A DNA stretch of 64,000 bases from Zobellia alginiliquefaciens (GTDB lineage: Bacteria; Bacteroidota; Bacteroidia; Flavobacteriales; Flavobacteriaceae). The translations under genes were made by a program, and so were the position numbers. Below the pieces are notes generated by a model. It saw only the letters and a program-made list of their open reading frames with translations, had not been told where the DNA came from and made no database searches. How positions within the stretch are numbered: position 1 is the stretch's first letter; the number at the start of each line of letters is the position of its first letter. This document shows positions 1-8,400 of the stretch, piece after piece. The stretch covers positions 1,984,001 through 2,048,000 of the forward strand of contig NZ_CP119758.1 in the NCBI RefSeq assembly GCF_029323795.1, given 5' to 3'.

Positions 1-307
1 TTAGCTCAACCACGGTTAGGCAGGAATGTTGCTCATGATCTGGGCAAAGGCCACAATCATAAGGGCAACCATAATGGGTTTTGGTATTAAAAGTCTTTGG
101 GTATTCAGAAGCCTTGTTGTAGTTTCTGATATTCTTGTAATATTCTATATCATCTGCAATAAGCACCTTGCTTTTGCCATGCTCTTTACAGTTTTTGAGC
201 ATATATACCTTATCGTTCTCAAAAACGATTTTAGCATCTACACGTCGTAAACATTCCGGGCAAAGACTAAGCGTAAAATCATAATAGGTGTAGTTTTTTG
301 AGGGCAT
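1..307 (-). CDS. Radical SAM protein, N-terminal part (runs off window)
   Basis: The minus strand from an ATG at 307 is open to the window edge and gives 102 residues. An N-terminal segment with two Cys pairs (CPEC, then C..H) is followed by GCPYDCGLC, a C-x3-C-x2-C cluster-binding motif, then PDHEQHSC. This matches the radical SAM family related to MJ0619 and the archaeal tetraether lipid synthase Tes, which begin with a short Cys-rich domain before the SAM cluster motif. An in-frame TAA lies 51 bases upstream, so the ATG at 307 is the only ATG start. It overlaps the 3' end of the lgt-like gene by 29 bases, suggesting translational coupling. The substrate cannot be told from this part. Confidence 0.75.
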   Translation of the reverse strand, partial: MPSKNYTYYDFTLSLCPECLRRVDAKIVFENDKVYMLKNCKEHGKSKVLIADDIEYYKNIRNYNKASEYPKTFNTKTHYGCPYDCGLCPDHEQHSCLTVVEL

Positions 308-1046
308 AGGCAGTGGCTTGGCGAATGGTTTTTTGGTAGTAGAAAAGACAAATTAAGCATAATATCTGAATGCTGCTTAAACCTAAAGTAAAAAAGGTAT
401 TCGGTTTCAAGAACTCAATAAGGAATCGAAACGTAAAGTATGAGATCATGAAAAATTTGAAAAGCATTCCGCTCTCTAAAGACTTTGAATTTCTTTGAAT
501 CTTTGTTAAAAGAATGAACAACAGTAATAGAAAAAACACTTCATACAGTGCCACAGGGTGTCTGTTTAGACCATCGCCTAAATTCATTCCCATAAAAAAT
601 GAGGTCTTTTTACCATAAGTAAATTCGTTTGTTCCCGCTAAAAAGCACCCAACTCTTCCTATGATGATTCCAAGAATTATTGGAAATGTAAAAAGGTCTC
701 CTGAAGACTGTTTTTCGCCGATTATCACCTTTGCTAACTCTACACCCAACAAGCCTCCAAAAAGTCCGCCCATTATAGTTTTATTGTTCATTAAGGCCAT
801 CCACTCTTCTTGGGAATGAATTACCGGGTTCTCTAAAAAAGCTACAGCTCTAGAGAGCAGTAAAGCACCAAAAATTGCACCAATGATTATAGAAAGCCGA
901 TTGGCGGAAGTAATGGAATCGGCACTTCGCTTTCGTAGAAAGACATAATACCTAAAAGCGATAAAAAATGCCAAATACTCTAGAATTAGGTGTATGTTCC
1001 ATTTTATACCGAAAAGTATAGGCTCAAAAGGCAGGGTTATATTCAT
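279..1046 (-). CDS. Prolipoprotein diacylglyceryl transferase-like membrane protein (Lgt family)
   Basis: A 255-residue polytopic membrane protein. Lgt transfers diacylglycerol from phosphatidylglycerol to the lipobox Cys of preprolipoproteins in the inner membrane. Visible support is the Lgt signature around GRVGCFLAGT followed by a HPVALYE motif, which corresponds to the conserved HPTQLYE block, and about seven hydrophobic segments. The ATG at 1046 was chosen because a TAnnTTTG promoter element lies only nine bases upstream on this strand; a TTG further upstream falls inside that element. The downstream radical SAM gene overlaps its end. Flavobacteria often carry more than one Lgt-like gene, so this may be an accessory paralogue with a specialised acceptor. 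Confidence 0.8.
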   Translation of the reverse strand: MNITLPFEPILFGIKWNIHLILEYLAFFIAFRYYVFLRKRSADSITSANRLSIIIGAIFGALLLSRAVAFLENPVIHSQEEWMALMNNKTIMGGLFGGLLGVELAKVIIGEKQSSGDLFTFPIILGIIIGRVGCFLAGTNEFTYGKKTSFFMGMNLGDGLNRHPVALYEVFFLLLLFILLTKIQRNSKSLESGMLFKFFMISYFTFRFLIEFLKPNTFFTLGLSSIQILCLICLFYYQKTIRQATAYALKKLHLL

Positions 1047-1055
1047 AGCTTTCAA

Positions 1056-1063
1056 CAAAGATA
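1056..1063 (-). promoter_or_regulatory. Bacteroidetes -7 element for lgt-like gene
   Basis: On the minus strand this reads TATCTTTG, an exact TAnnTTTG match, nine bases before the ATG at 1046. The divergent dusB-like promoter lies about 40 bases away. Confidence 0.55.
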
Positions 1064-1100
1064 GTTAGGTTCAACATTTTAACGGGTTGCAGATTAGTTG

Positions 1101-1108
1101 TAAATTTG
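1101..1108 (+). promoter_or_regulatory. Bacteroidetes -7 element for dusB-like gene (leaderless arrangement)
   Basis: TAAATTTG matches TAnnTTTG exactly and ends five bases before the ATG at 1114. With transcription starting a few bases after the element, the mRNA would be leaderless or nearly so. Confidence 0.6.
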
Positions 1109-1113
1109 CGGCC

Positions 1114-2109
1114 ATGCCAAAAATAGGAGACATACAACTACCTGACTTTCCGTTGCTTCTTGCACCAATGGAAGATGTAAGCGACCCACCTTTTCGTGCA
1201 TTATGCAAAGAACAGGGTGCCGATGTGGTGTACACCGAATTTATTTCTTCGGAAGGATTGATTCGTGATGCTGCCAAAAGCGTAATGAAGTTGGATATTT
1301 ACGAAAAGGAGAGGCCTGTGGGCATTCAGATTTTCGGTGCTAATCTGGACTCTATGCTGCAATCGGTAGAAATTGTAGAGAAGTCCAAACCGGATATTAT
1401 CGATATTAATTTTGGCTGTCCCGTTAAAAAAGTGGTCAGTAAAGGTGCCGGTGCCGGAATATTAAAAGATATTGATTTAATGGTTTCGCTCACCAAAGCA
1501 ATGGTGGAACATACCAAGTTACCGATTACCGTAAAAACCCGTTTGGGGTGGGACAGTGATTCCATAAAAATAGTTGAGGTTGCCGAACGTTTGCAAGATG
1601 TAGGCTGTAAAGCGATTGCCATTCACGGTAGAACCCGAGTACAGATGTATAAAGGCGAAGCCGATTGGAAACCTATTGCCCAAGTAAAGAACAACCAGCG
1701 CATGCACATTCCTGTTTTCGGAAATGGCGATGTAGACACACCTGAAGCCGCTGTAAAAATGCGCGATGAATACGGCTTGGACGGTGCTATGATCGGTCGT
1801 GCCAGTATTGGATATCCGTGGTTTTTCAATGAGGTAAAGCACTTTTTTGAAACCGGAACACACAAAGCACCGCCAACCATGCCAGAACGTGTTGAGGCCG
1901 CAAGACGTCATTTGAAAATGTCTATTGATTGGAAAGGAGAAAAACTAGGTGTTTTTGAAACCCGTAGGCACTATACCAATTACTTTAAAGGCATACCTAA
2001 TTTTAAGGAACACCGTATGAAAATGGTGACCAGTGATGATTCGGTAGATGTATTTGCTGCTTTTGATGAGGTGCTTCAGAAGTTTGGCGATTATCAATTT
2101 ACTCGATAA
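1114..2109 (+). CDS. tRNA-dihydrouridine synthase (DusB-like)
   Basis: A 331-residue FMN enzyme that reduces uridine to dihydrouridine in the D-loop of tRNA. The N-terminus LLAPMEDVSDPPFR is the Dus signature. DINFGCPVKKVVSKGAGAG holds the catalytic Cys and is typical of the DusB branch. TVKTRLGW and MIGRASIGYPWFF are the flavin-binding strands of the TIM barrel, and a helical tRNA-binding tail follows. Length fits the family. The ATG at 1114 is preferred over an upstream TTG because a -7 element sits between them. It is a single gene, divergent from the lgt-like gene and convergent with the permease gene. Confidence 0.93.
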   Translation: MPKIGDIQLPDFPLLLAPMEDVSDPPFRALCKEQGADVVYTEFISSEGLIRDAAKSVMKLDIYEKERPVGIQIFGANLDSMLQSVEIVEKSKPDIIDINFGCPVKKVVSKGAGAGILKDIDLMVSLTKAMVEHTKLPITVKTRLGWDSDSIKIVEVAERLQDVGCKAIAIHGRTRVQMYKGEADWKPIAQVKNNQRMHIPVFGNGDVDTPEAAVKMRDEYGLDGAMIGRASIGYPWFFNEVKHFFETGTHKAPPTMPERVEAARRHLKMSIDWKGEKLGVFETRRHYTNYFKGIPNFKEHRMKMVTSDDSVDVFAAFDEVLQKFGDYQFTR

Positions 2110-2215
2110 TCAAGATTAAATGCCACGAGTCTCGCCTTCCAAATCAAGGGGGTATTCCTTTTAATGCCTCGCGGGCTTGCCCGGATGTAGCTTATTTCCT
2201 AATAAATCCGAAACT

Positions 2216-3409
2216 TTAAATTGAAATCATTTTCTTGGTAATTCTGCTACTCGCAATTTTTGAGGCGATGATTCCCAGAATAAAAATAGTTCCGAAAACA
2301 ATAAGGACGTTTATAAACTGATACTCCACTGGGTAGGCAAGAGAAGGTGTTATTTTCAACCATTCGAATGCGATTTGCGACCATATTAAGAGTGATGCGG
2401 ATACAACCCCGATTATTCCGCCTAAACTGGTAACCAATATTCCTTGAACAAAATAAATTCGTCGCAACTCTTTAAGCGTAGTACCAAGGCTATACAGGGT
2501 TTTAAGATTTTGTAGCTTATCTAGGATCATCATAATTATTGCTCCCACCACATTAAAAAGCGCAATGACCAAAACCAGGGTAAAGATGAGGTACGTAGCT
2601 AAATTTTCCGTGTTGAGCATACGGTGCAACGTACTGTTTAGTTCTTGCCGGTCTTTTAATAATACGGTATCTCCAAGAACTGTGGCTATCTGATTTTTAA
2701 CGGCCGAAAGCTGCTCAACATTCGTGACTTTGAAGTTTACACCAGATACTTCGTTGGGTTTCTTTTCCAACAACAGTTGCACCTCTGGCAGTTCTGCAAA
2801 AACATATTTTTTATCCAGATTTTCTTCTACTGAATAGACACCACTAAGTACAAGGGATTTGGTTTTAAGCGATTTCTGGGTAAGCGAGCCTTTGCCCGGC
2901 TTTAGGGCAAGCACCACCAAAGGGTTTCTGTACTGATTAATGGTAACCCCTAGAATATTTGTCACACCAATACCGGCAACAGCTTCTTGGCTATTGATTC
3001 GCCAAGTGCCGTACAAAAGCATACTGTCAACACCCATAACATTGGTGTAATTGGTGTCAATACCTTTTATAAAAGCAATATGGCCTTTTTCGCGATGCTT
3101 TAGATATACTTTTTCCTCAAGCTCTTTTGAGTAGTAGGCAAGCCCTTCAATTTGTTGGAGTTTTTCTTCTTGATCGGGAGAAATAGAAAAAAATTTCCCA
3201 GTGGCCGGCAAAGCCTTTAAATCAGGATCAAAAGTATTACTGAAAGATAAGCTGAAAGTTTTTAGTCCTGCAAAGCCAGAAAGCACTACAAAAAGGGCAG
3301 CAGAGCCAATAACCGTTACCAAAAAGGTAATAAAGTTAATGACGTTTACCGCATTTTGACTGCTTTTAGAGCGAACATAGCGCTTGGCAATGTAGAATGG
3401 AAAATTCAA
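2216..3409 (-). CDS. ABC transporter permease, FtsX/LolC-LolE type
   Basis: A 397-residue inner membrane protein with the MacB/FtsX layout: one N-terminal membrane helix (residues ~20-47), a large periplasmic domain (~50-270) and three C-terminal helices with the conserved LKTLYSLGTTLKELRRIYFVQG segment between them. In Bacteroidetes such single permeases are usually annotated as LolC/LolE-like lipoprotein-release permeases that work with a separately encoded ATPase; none is nearby here. The start is TTG at 3407-3409, only two bases after the rbfA stop codon and without a usable ATG, so the two genes are probably translationally coupled. The substrate is inferred. Confidence 0.8.
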   Translation of the reverse strand: MNFPFYIAKRYVRSKSSQNAVNVINFITFLVTVIGSAALFVVLSGFAGLKTFSLSFSNTFDPDLKALPATGKFFSISPDQEEKLQQIEGLAYYSKELEEKVYLKHREKGHIAFIKGIDTNYTNVMGVDSMLLYGTWRINSQEAVAGIGVTNILGVTINQYRNPLVVLALKPGKGSLTQKSLKTKSLVLSGVYSVEENLDKKYVFAELPEVQLLLEKKPNEVSGVNFKVTNVEQLSAVKNQIATVLGDTVLLKDRQELNSTLHRMLNTENLATYLIFTLVLVIALFNVVGAIIMMILDKLQNLKTLYSLGTTLKELRRIYFVQGILVTSLGGIIGVVSASLLIWSQIAFEWLKITPSLAYPVEYQFINVLIVFGTIFILGIIASKIASSRITKKMISI

Positions 3410-3411
3410 CC

Positions 3412-3804
3412 TTACATCTTTTTTCTTTTGTCCAAAAGGTCTCTATTCTCTATTGGGTTCTCTTCTCGTTTCAGTGATTTCTCAATATTTTCGATATAAT
3501 CCAAAGAATCATCTAAAAAGAACAAGAGCTCAGGAACCCTTCGCAATTGGTTTTTGGTGCGCTGCGCCAATTCATGCTTAATAAGCGGCTGATTGGACTT
3601 TATTCCTTCCATAAGCTCACTTGCATCTTTGTTCGGGAAAATACTGATATATACTTTGGCAATAGAAAGGTCGGTCGTTACCGAAACTTTTGAAACCGAA
3701 ATCAACGTACCTTTCAACCCACCATCAATGGCGGCACGCTGTAGAATATCTACGATATCTTCTTGTATGACCCCCGCAATCTTTTTCTGTCGTTGTGTTT
3801 CCAT
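3412..3804 (-). CDS. rbfA: Ribosome-binding factor A
   Basis: A 130-residue single KH-domain protein that binds the 30S subunit and helps mature the 5' end of 16S rRNA. METQRQKKIAGVIQEDI and the KVSVTTDLSIAKVYISIFP strand match the RbfA core, as does the C-terminal RRVPELLFFLDDSLDYIENIE block, the most conserved part of the family. The ATG at 3804 was chosen because a TAnnTTTG element ends four bases upstream and an in-frame upstream extension has no family similarity. It shares a transcript with the following permease gene. Confidence 0.93.
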   Translation of the reverse strand: METQRQKKIAGVIQEDIVDILQRAAIDGGLKGTLISVSKVSVTTDLSIAKVYISIFPNKDASELMEGIKSNQPLIKHELAQRTKNQLRRVPELLFFLDDSLDYIENIEKSLKREENPIENRDLLDKRKKM

Positions 3805-3808
3805 ACCG

Positions 3809-3816
3809 CAAAAATA
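3809..3816 (-). promoter_or_regulatory. Bacteroidetes -7 element for rbfA (leaderless arrangement)
   Basis: On the minus strand it reads TATTTTTG, an exact TAnnTTTG, four bases before the rbfA ATG. Spacing is almost identical to the dusB-like promoter. Confidence 0.6.
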
Positions 3817-3875
3817 CGGAGAAATAGCGTAATTTAGGGGGATAAACACCAATACGGATAAAATTCATCTTTCAT

Positions 3876-4280
3876 TTGGAAAAAATAGAGCATATAGGCA
3901 TAGCCGTACACGACTTAGAAGCGGCCAATGAACGCTTCGGAAAGCTTTTAGGACAATCGCACTATAAGATTGAAGAAGTGCCCAGTGAAGGCGTCCGTAC
4001 CTCATTTTTCAAAACTGGGGAAAGTAAAATAGAACTTTTAGAAGCAACAGAGCCATCGGGACCCATTGCTAAATTTTTGAATAAAAACGGCGAGGGCATG
4101 CATCACATAGCTTTTGCTGTAGACGATATTGAAAAAGAAATGAAAAGGTTAAAGGCAGAAGGTTTTACTTTAATCAACGAAAAACCAAAAAAAGGAGCTG
4201 ATAATAAACTAGTTGCTTTTCTACATCCCAAGAGCAGTAACGGGGTTTTGATAGAATTATGTCAAGAAATAATTAAGTAG
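3876..4280 (+). CDS. mce: Methylmalonyl-CoA epimerase
   Basis: A 134-residue vicinal-oxygen-chelate (glyoxalase fold) protein that interconverts (2S)- and (2R)-methylmalonyl-CoA in propionate metabolism. EHIGIAVHDLEAA at the start, the KIELLEATEPSGPIAKFLNKNGEGMHHIAFAV block and the C-terminal GVLIELCQ strand are diagnostic. They supply the metal ligands (His near residue 6, Glu in IELLE, His in MHHIAF and Glu in LIEL). The start is TTG at 3876: no in-frame ATG exists upstream, and MEKIEHIGIAV is the normal N-terminus of the family. It is divergent from rbfA and is followed by the tRNA gene. Confidence 0.93.
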   Translation: MEKIEHIGIAVHDLEAANERFGKLLGQSHYKIEEVPSEGVRTSFFKTGESKIELLEATEPSGPIAKFLNKNGEGMHHIAFAVDDIEKEMKRLKAEGFTLINEKPKKGADNKLVAFLHPKSSNGVLIELCQEIIK

Positions 4281-4429
4281 CGAATAAAATAGCTTGCACC
4301 ACCAAAAAATAAGTAGTAATATTGCAGTCCAATTTTTGCTCCTGCGGTTCAGCTGCTTGTAGTACCTAACGCTTCCCGATAGCTATTTGGGGACGATGGA
4401 TTAGAATTGAAATATTGAATTATATAACC

Positions 4430-4503
4430 GGTCCTATAGCTCAGCTGGTTAGAGCACCTGACTCATAATCAGGTGGTCCCTGGTTCGAGTCCAGGTGGGA
4501 CCA
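4430..4503 (+). tRNA. tRNA with CAU anticodon (elongator Met, or lysidine-type Ile)
   Basis: A full cloverleaf of 74 nt can be drawn. The acceptor stem is GGTCCTA with TGGGACC, the D arm GCTC/GAGC, the anticodon stem CCTGA/TCAGG with loop CTCATAA (anticodon CAT), and the T arm CCTGG/CCAGG with loop TTCGAGT. CCA is not encoded. CAU may mean elongator Met or Ile decoded through lysidine; I favour Met but cannot exclude Ile2. Its last 15 bases are part of the attachment site of the downstream integrative element, which regenerates an intact 3' end. Confidence 0.95.
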
Positions 4504-4504
4504 C
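4489..4504 (+). repeat. attL: 16-bp core in tRNA 3' end
   Basis: GTCCAGGTGGGACCAC, the T-stem and acceptor end of the tRNA, is repeated exactly at 12034-12049 in the same orientation. Confidence 0.88.
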
Positions 4505-4506
4505 GG

Positions 4507-4543
4507 AAAACCCTTAGAAACACTATGTTTTTAGGGGTTTTTT
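4507..4543 (+). terminator. Intrinsic terminator after the tRNA
   Basis: An imperfect stem (AAAACCCTTAGAAACA with TGTTTTTAGGGGTTTT) ends in a T run. It lies inside the element, so it replaces the ancestral tRNA terminator now separated by 7.5 kb. Confidence 0.6.
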
Positions 4544-4549
4544 AATTTA

Positions 4550-4584
4550 AGGGTGCTCGCCAGGGTGCTTTTTACAAGAAATTA
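4550..4584 (+). repeat. Paired AGGGTG motifs, left end (candidate integrase arm site)
   Basis: AGGGTGCTCGCC is followed directly by AGGGTGCTTTTT, a 12-bp period. The second copy and the following bases resemble 11901-11923 near the right end (AGGGTGCTTTTT, then GAA-TTA). Confidence 0.5.
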
Positions 4585-4698
4585 CTATATCTAAGCAGCA
4601 ACCATCAAAAAAAATTCAAAGGCTTAAGCTTTGGAGTTAATTCGAAAGGGGGGACATCCTCTTCTACTTAAAATTATGGGGGGCTTTTAGTAAGGGCG

Positions 4699-4759
4699 TA
4701 TGATTTATAGACGTATACCCACTTTTCATAAATTATGATTTATAGACGTATACCCACTT
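4699..4759 (+). repeat. Two 26-bp direct repeats, 35-bp period
   Basis: Identical 26-bp units at 4699-4724 and 4734-4759, each with the palindrome GTATAC inside GACGTATACCC, and similar A/T-rich spacers after each copy. They may be iterons, excisionase sites or operators. Confidence 0.8.
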
Positions 4760-4943
4760 ATTATAAATATTGAGTTTCTGCAATAGCGCACGCATAGTAC
4801 AGATTTAACATTTTTTTTATTACCATATTTTCACCTGAAAATAGCACATCTGACCGTAGGTCGATTTAGGAAACCATTTGTACTATCTATTTGGTTTATC
4901 GGATTTAAAACTCAATATTGCCTCCGTTACAATCAAATATTAT

Positions 4944-5330
4944 ATGTCTGAGCTAATTAAACTTAAAATCAAGAGTGAAGCCACTACTGGCAAAACTGCA
5001 CAAAAAATCACATCACACTTCATTGAGGCTTGTCTTAACTTAGACTGTTCCATATTGGAACCTATGATAGATGAAGACCAGTACTTCGAAGAGTTGGATA
5101 AATACAGGTTTCTGGCTTCTTTGAAACAGCAGTTTGATTGGGCAATTGCCAGGGGAGCTACTAACATCACTATGAGGAAAGGAAAATGTGAAATATGTGT
5201 TATTGGTCACTCTACGTATGAATTTTACGGCAACAGAGCTAAACCAGAATTTGCGTATATCATTAATACAAGAAAGAATGGTATTAGAGATATATTCCTT
5301 TGCAACGGGAGTTCTGGTTGGAGCAACTAA
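4944..5330 (+). CDS. Unknown small protein, element cargo
   Basis: A 128-residue soluble protein of a family I do not recognise. No signal peptide or membrane helix is visible. An N-terminal helical stretch (FIEACLNLDCSILEPMIDED) precedes a Cys pair in GKCEICVIGHSTYEFYGNRAKPEFAYII and a C-terminal FLCNGSSGW. The arrangement of a helix and an acidic segment before a curved-sheet-like region recalls NTF2/SnoaL-like folds, but that is a guess. The ATG at 4944 is preferred because the 22-residue extension upstream looks non-coding. It lies alone between the left attachment site and the convergent NTPase gene, the usual position of accessory cargo. Confidence 0.6.
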   Translation: MSELIKLKIKSEATTGKTAQKITSHFIEACLNLDCSILEPMIDEDQYFEELDKYRFLASLKQQFDWAIARGATNITMRKGKCEICVIGHSTYEFYGNRAKPEFAYIINTRKNGIRDIFLCNGSSGWSN

Positions 5331-5409
5331 GTACTATTTATGTCTAATATAAATTTATAGTTTGTCTGAATCTAAATAAACTAAGAATTTATGCCGAAGA
5401 TTAGGGAAG

Positions 5410-8400
5410 TTAGTATTTGGCAACAACCCTAATCTTGTCATCCAGAATTTTATAGGAAGAGATAAGCTTCTTAGTTTTTAATATTTCCACAAACTCTATA
5501 TTTGTTGTAGACTTGTTAATTGTAGGTTTCTTTTGTTTTTCTGAAATCTTTTTAAACGGGTTTGGCAATAACTGAATAAGTTTAATTGAATTAGCATCTT
5601 CTAATCTATGATGATTGGAATTAAAAAGTTTGATTCTGTTTTCTATAGATTTGGAATTCAAAAAGAAGCTTTTAAGGTATTCAAAATCAAGTTTTGCATA
5701 TCCGTATAAGCTTAAAACATCACCAATCTTTTCTGATAGGTTGACGTTAGAAATAACTTCAGATTTTTCTAGTTTCTCAAAAACTAATATTTTATGTTCT
5801 TTTGATATGAGCGAAGATTCGAAAAATTCTTCTTTCTGACTAATTGTCAAAGGATAAGTTTTCTCATCATATTTTGTAGAAAAAGTGTGCTGATGAATAA
5901 CTAAATACTTAATCAATAATTTTGGATAATTTTTAACAATTTTACTGAAATTAGATTCACTAAATCCTAAAAATTGTAAAGAAATTAGCTCCTGTACTTT
6001 TTCTTGAGACAGTTTTTCAAATTCAATCTTTTTCCATCTGCTATACAATCGAGGTATAGACTTTAGAAGTTTTGCATATGTAGCTAAAGTTAGTTCCTCT
6101 TTTATTATTATGGCTACAGATAATTTTTCAACTAAATCATCATCATTTTTTTTAAAAGCATAAATTTTATCCGAAGATAAAGTAGAATGGTTTTCAGTAT
6201 CATTAAGAAATTCGATTAGTATATCATCAATAGAATTCTCACTGAGTGAAAAATAAAGACTTACATTGTTCCAATTCGGAACTATTTTTCCATGTTTAAA
6301 AAAGCTTGGATAATCACGCTCTTCATTTATTTCTGACAAGTCGGATATCTGTATTGTTTCCTTTTTAAGAAAATCAAACTTAATATCTTCTTTTAATCTT
6401 TTATTATTGTAGATTCTAATTATTGACTCCTCATTTTCTTCAATATAGGCATCCTTAACGCTGTTCGTATACCGTAGGTAATCATTTATTTCTTTCTCTA
6501 CATAGTTTTTTAGATGCTTGCTTTGGGAGCTAACTATATCAGTAAAATTATACCTCTCTTTGACTTTTTTATCTTTACTTAATCCATACTTATTCATCAT
6601 TAAAACAATGTTCTTGTCATTTAATTGATAATAGTTATTTTCATATACAAAATCGAATAGTTTTTTCGTTTGTTCAGTTGGCTCATTCAATATTTTAAAT
6701 TTAATCGTAAGTTTCTGAATAACATTCCCAAACTTTTGCTGATATGACTCGAAAGGAATAGACAAGAAGTCAGGTTGGGAGGAAATGTAGTTTGCAAGAT
6801 ATCCTTCTGAATTTAAACCTAAAATGATTTTGTCATCTACAACTGAAAGAATATATCTCAAGATTTCTGTTGTATCTTTTTTAGACAAGCCTGAAGAACT
6901 ATTTATAAAAGACCAAATATTAAGCCATCTTTTACAAATTTCGTTGAGAAAAATATCTGTTCTGCCAATATTTTGTTTAGGCAATAATTTGGATTCTAAT
7001 GGGTAAGATTTTAAATATGAATTTATAAAACCCATCAACTCTCTTGATTCATCTGATGCATCCTGATTTCGAGTGAGCATGTTGAAAATCGAATTATATT
7101 GTGTAGTGTATGTACCTTTGTTCTTTAAGATAAATGTTATCAAGTCTTGATTCAGAATTGTTTTATTTTCAAAATATCTCGGTTGGATTCTTTTAATAAT
7201 AGTCTTGATGTTTTTTAAACGAAAATCGTGCCCTAAAGGTGACTCGCTTTTTACACTAATTAAGTATTCATTATCTTCAGGAGTTAAGCTCACTCCATGA
7301 AAATATGATATGTAGTCATAATAGTTTTCATCTATAAAACCATTTCGTAGAAAAAACAGCATCAGTTTATCAGATTTCTCTTCTTCCCTTAAAAAATCTT
7401 CAGACTTATATTCTTTTAAAATTGATTTTATACTTAAAGCTTTTGTTCTATTTTTTTTATCCTCAAGTAAATCTATTTGGTATTGTTTTTGACTAACCAC
7501 ATCATTTTCTTTGTCCTTAATATTTTGGATTCGTTCTTCATAGGTAAGATTAGATGAAAGTGAATTTTCTATGTCAGAGAATGTGATGTTAGTACTAGCA
7601 TTGAAATTTGAACCATAAGAGTAGCTTATTTTTTTAGATTTATCTAACTTGAGGAAATGAGGTTCCTGTTCCAGATTTTGAAAAGAAATGTATTCGCTCT
7701 CAATCAAAATTGCTTTAAGGTCATGTCTAACTGATTTTCGTATCTCATTTAAGTATATCGCATTTATTTCCTTTATATCAGTACGTTTTTCATTTCCTAT
7801 TTTTTCAATTTCTTTCTTTAAACAATTTTGTTCGTTTTCAATTGTACTAATAACTAATTTTAAAATTTCTGACTTCCTAGCTCTACTAAGTAAAGAGTAA
7901 ATCTTCCCTTCTTTATTATGAAGACTAACAAAATCTAGGGGTCTCATATTTTTGTAAACTATAGTAGCTAATAGATTGTTTTGTTTTAGCTTCTTATTTA
8001 GTTGTTCTTTATAAATTGTATATTCATTACAAATATTAGTTAATAGTCTCATATCGTCAATAAACAGAGACACATCATCAATAAATTCTTCTGTGAGAGG
8101 ATTAATCAATTTGCTGTTTGATTTATCTAATAATTTCTCTCTAAGCTTTTCGTTAGAATTGTGATTATTAATAAATGGTATAACGGGTATGACAAGGTCA
8201 AAAAATTTGGTCCTATCTTTTTCTTGAAGTATCTCGTCTCTGACGGCATAAATAAATGTAACTTTTCTCCTAGTATCACTAATTACTTGGTTAGAATTAT
8301 TTATTAGACCATTTATTTCACGAAGCTTAGTGAAAATATTAAGTTCGTCTTGTCTGTCTAAATCTTCTATTATTACAACATTAAATGAAGTTCTCTCAAA

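Larger units (their letters stand above)
4505..4943. other. Left end of the element: non-coding, repeat-rich
   Basis: 439 bases without a convincing gene. They hold the tRNA terminator, a pair of AGGGTG motifs 12 bp apart (4550 and 4562) that recurs at the right end, and a 26-bp direct repeat (4699 and 4734). Such content is expected of integrase arm-binding and replication or regulatory sites. No clear TAnnTTTG promoter was seen for the gene starting at 4944. Confidence 0.6.

Noticed and set aside
26-250. A plus-strand small ORF at the window start
   Set aside because: The opposite strand encodes a clear radical SAM motif (C-x3-C-x2-C) through this stretch.
2110-2215. A terminator hairpin between dusB-like and the permease gene
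   Set aside because: Only a 5-bp CGGGC/GCCCG stem without a T run was seen, too weak to call.
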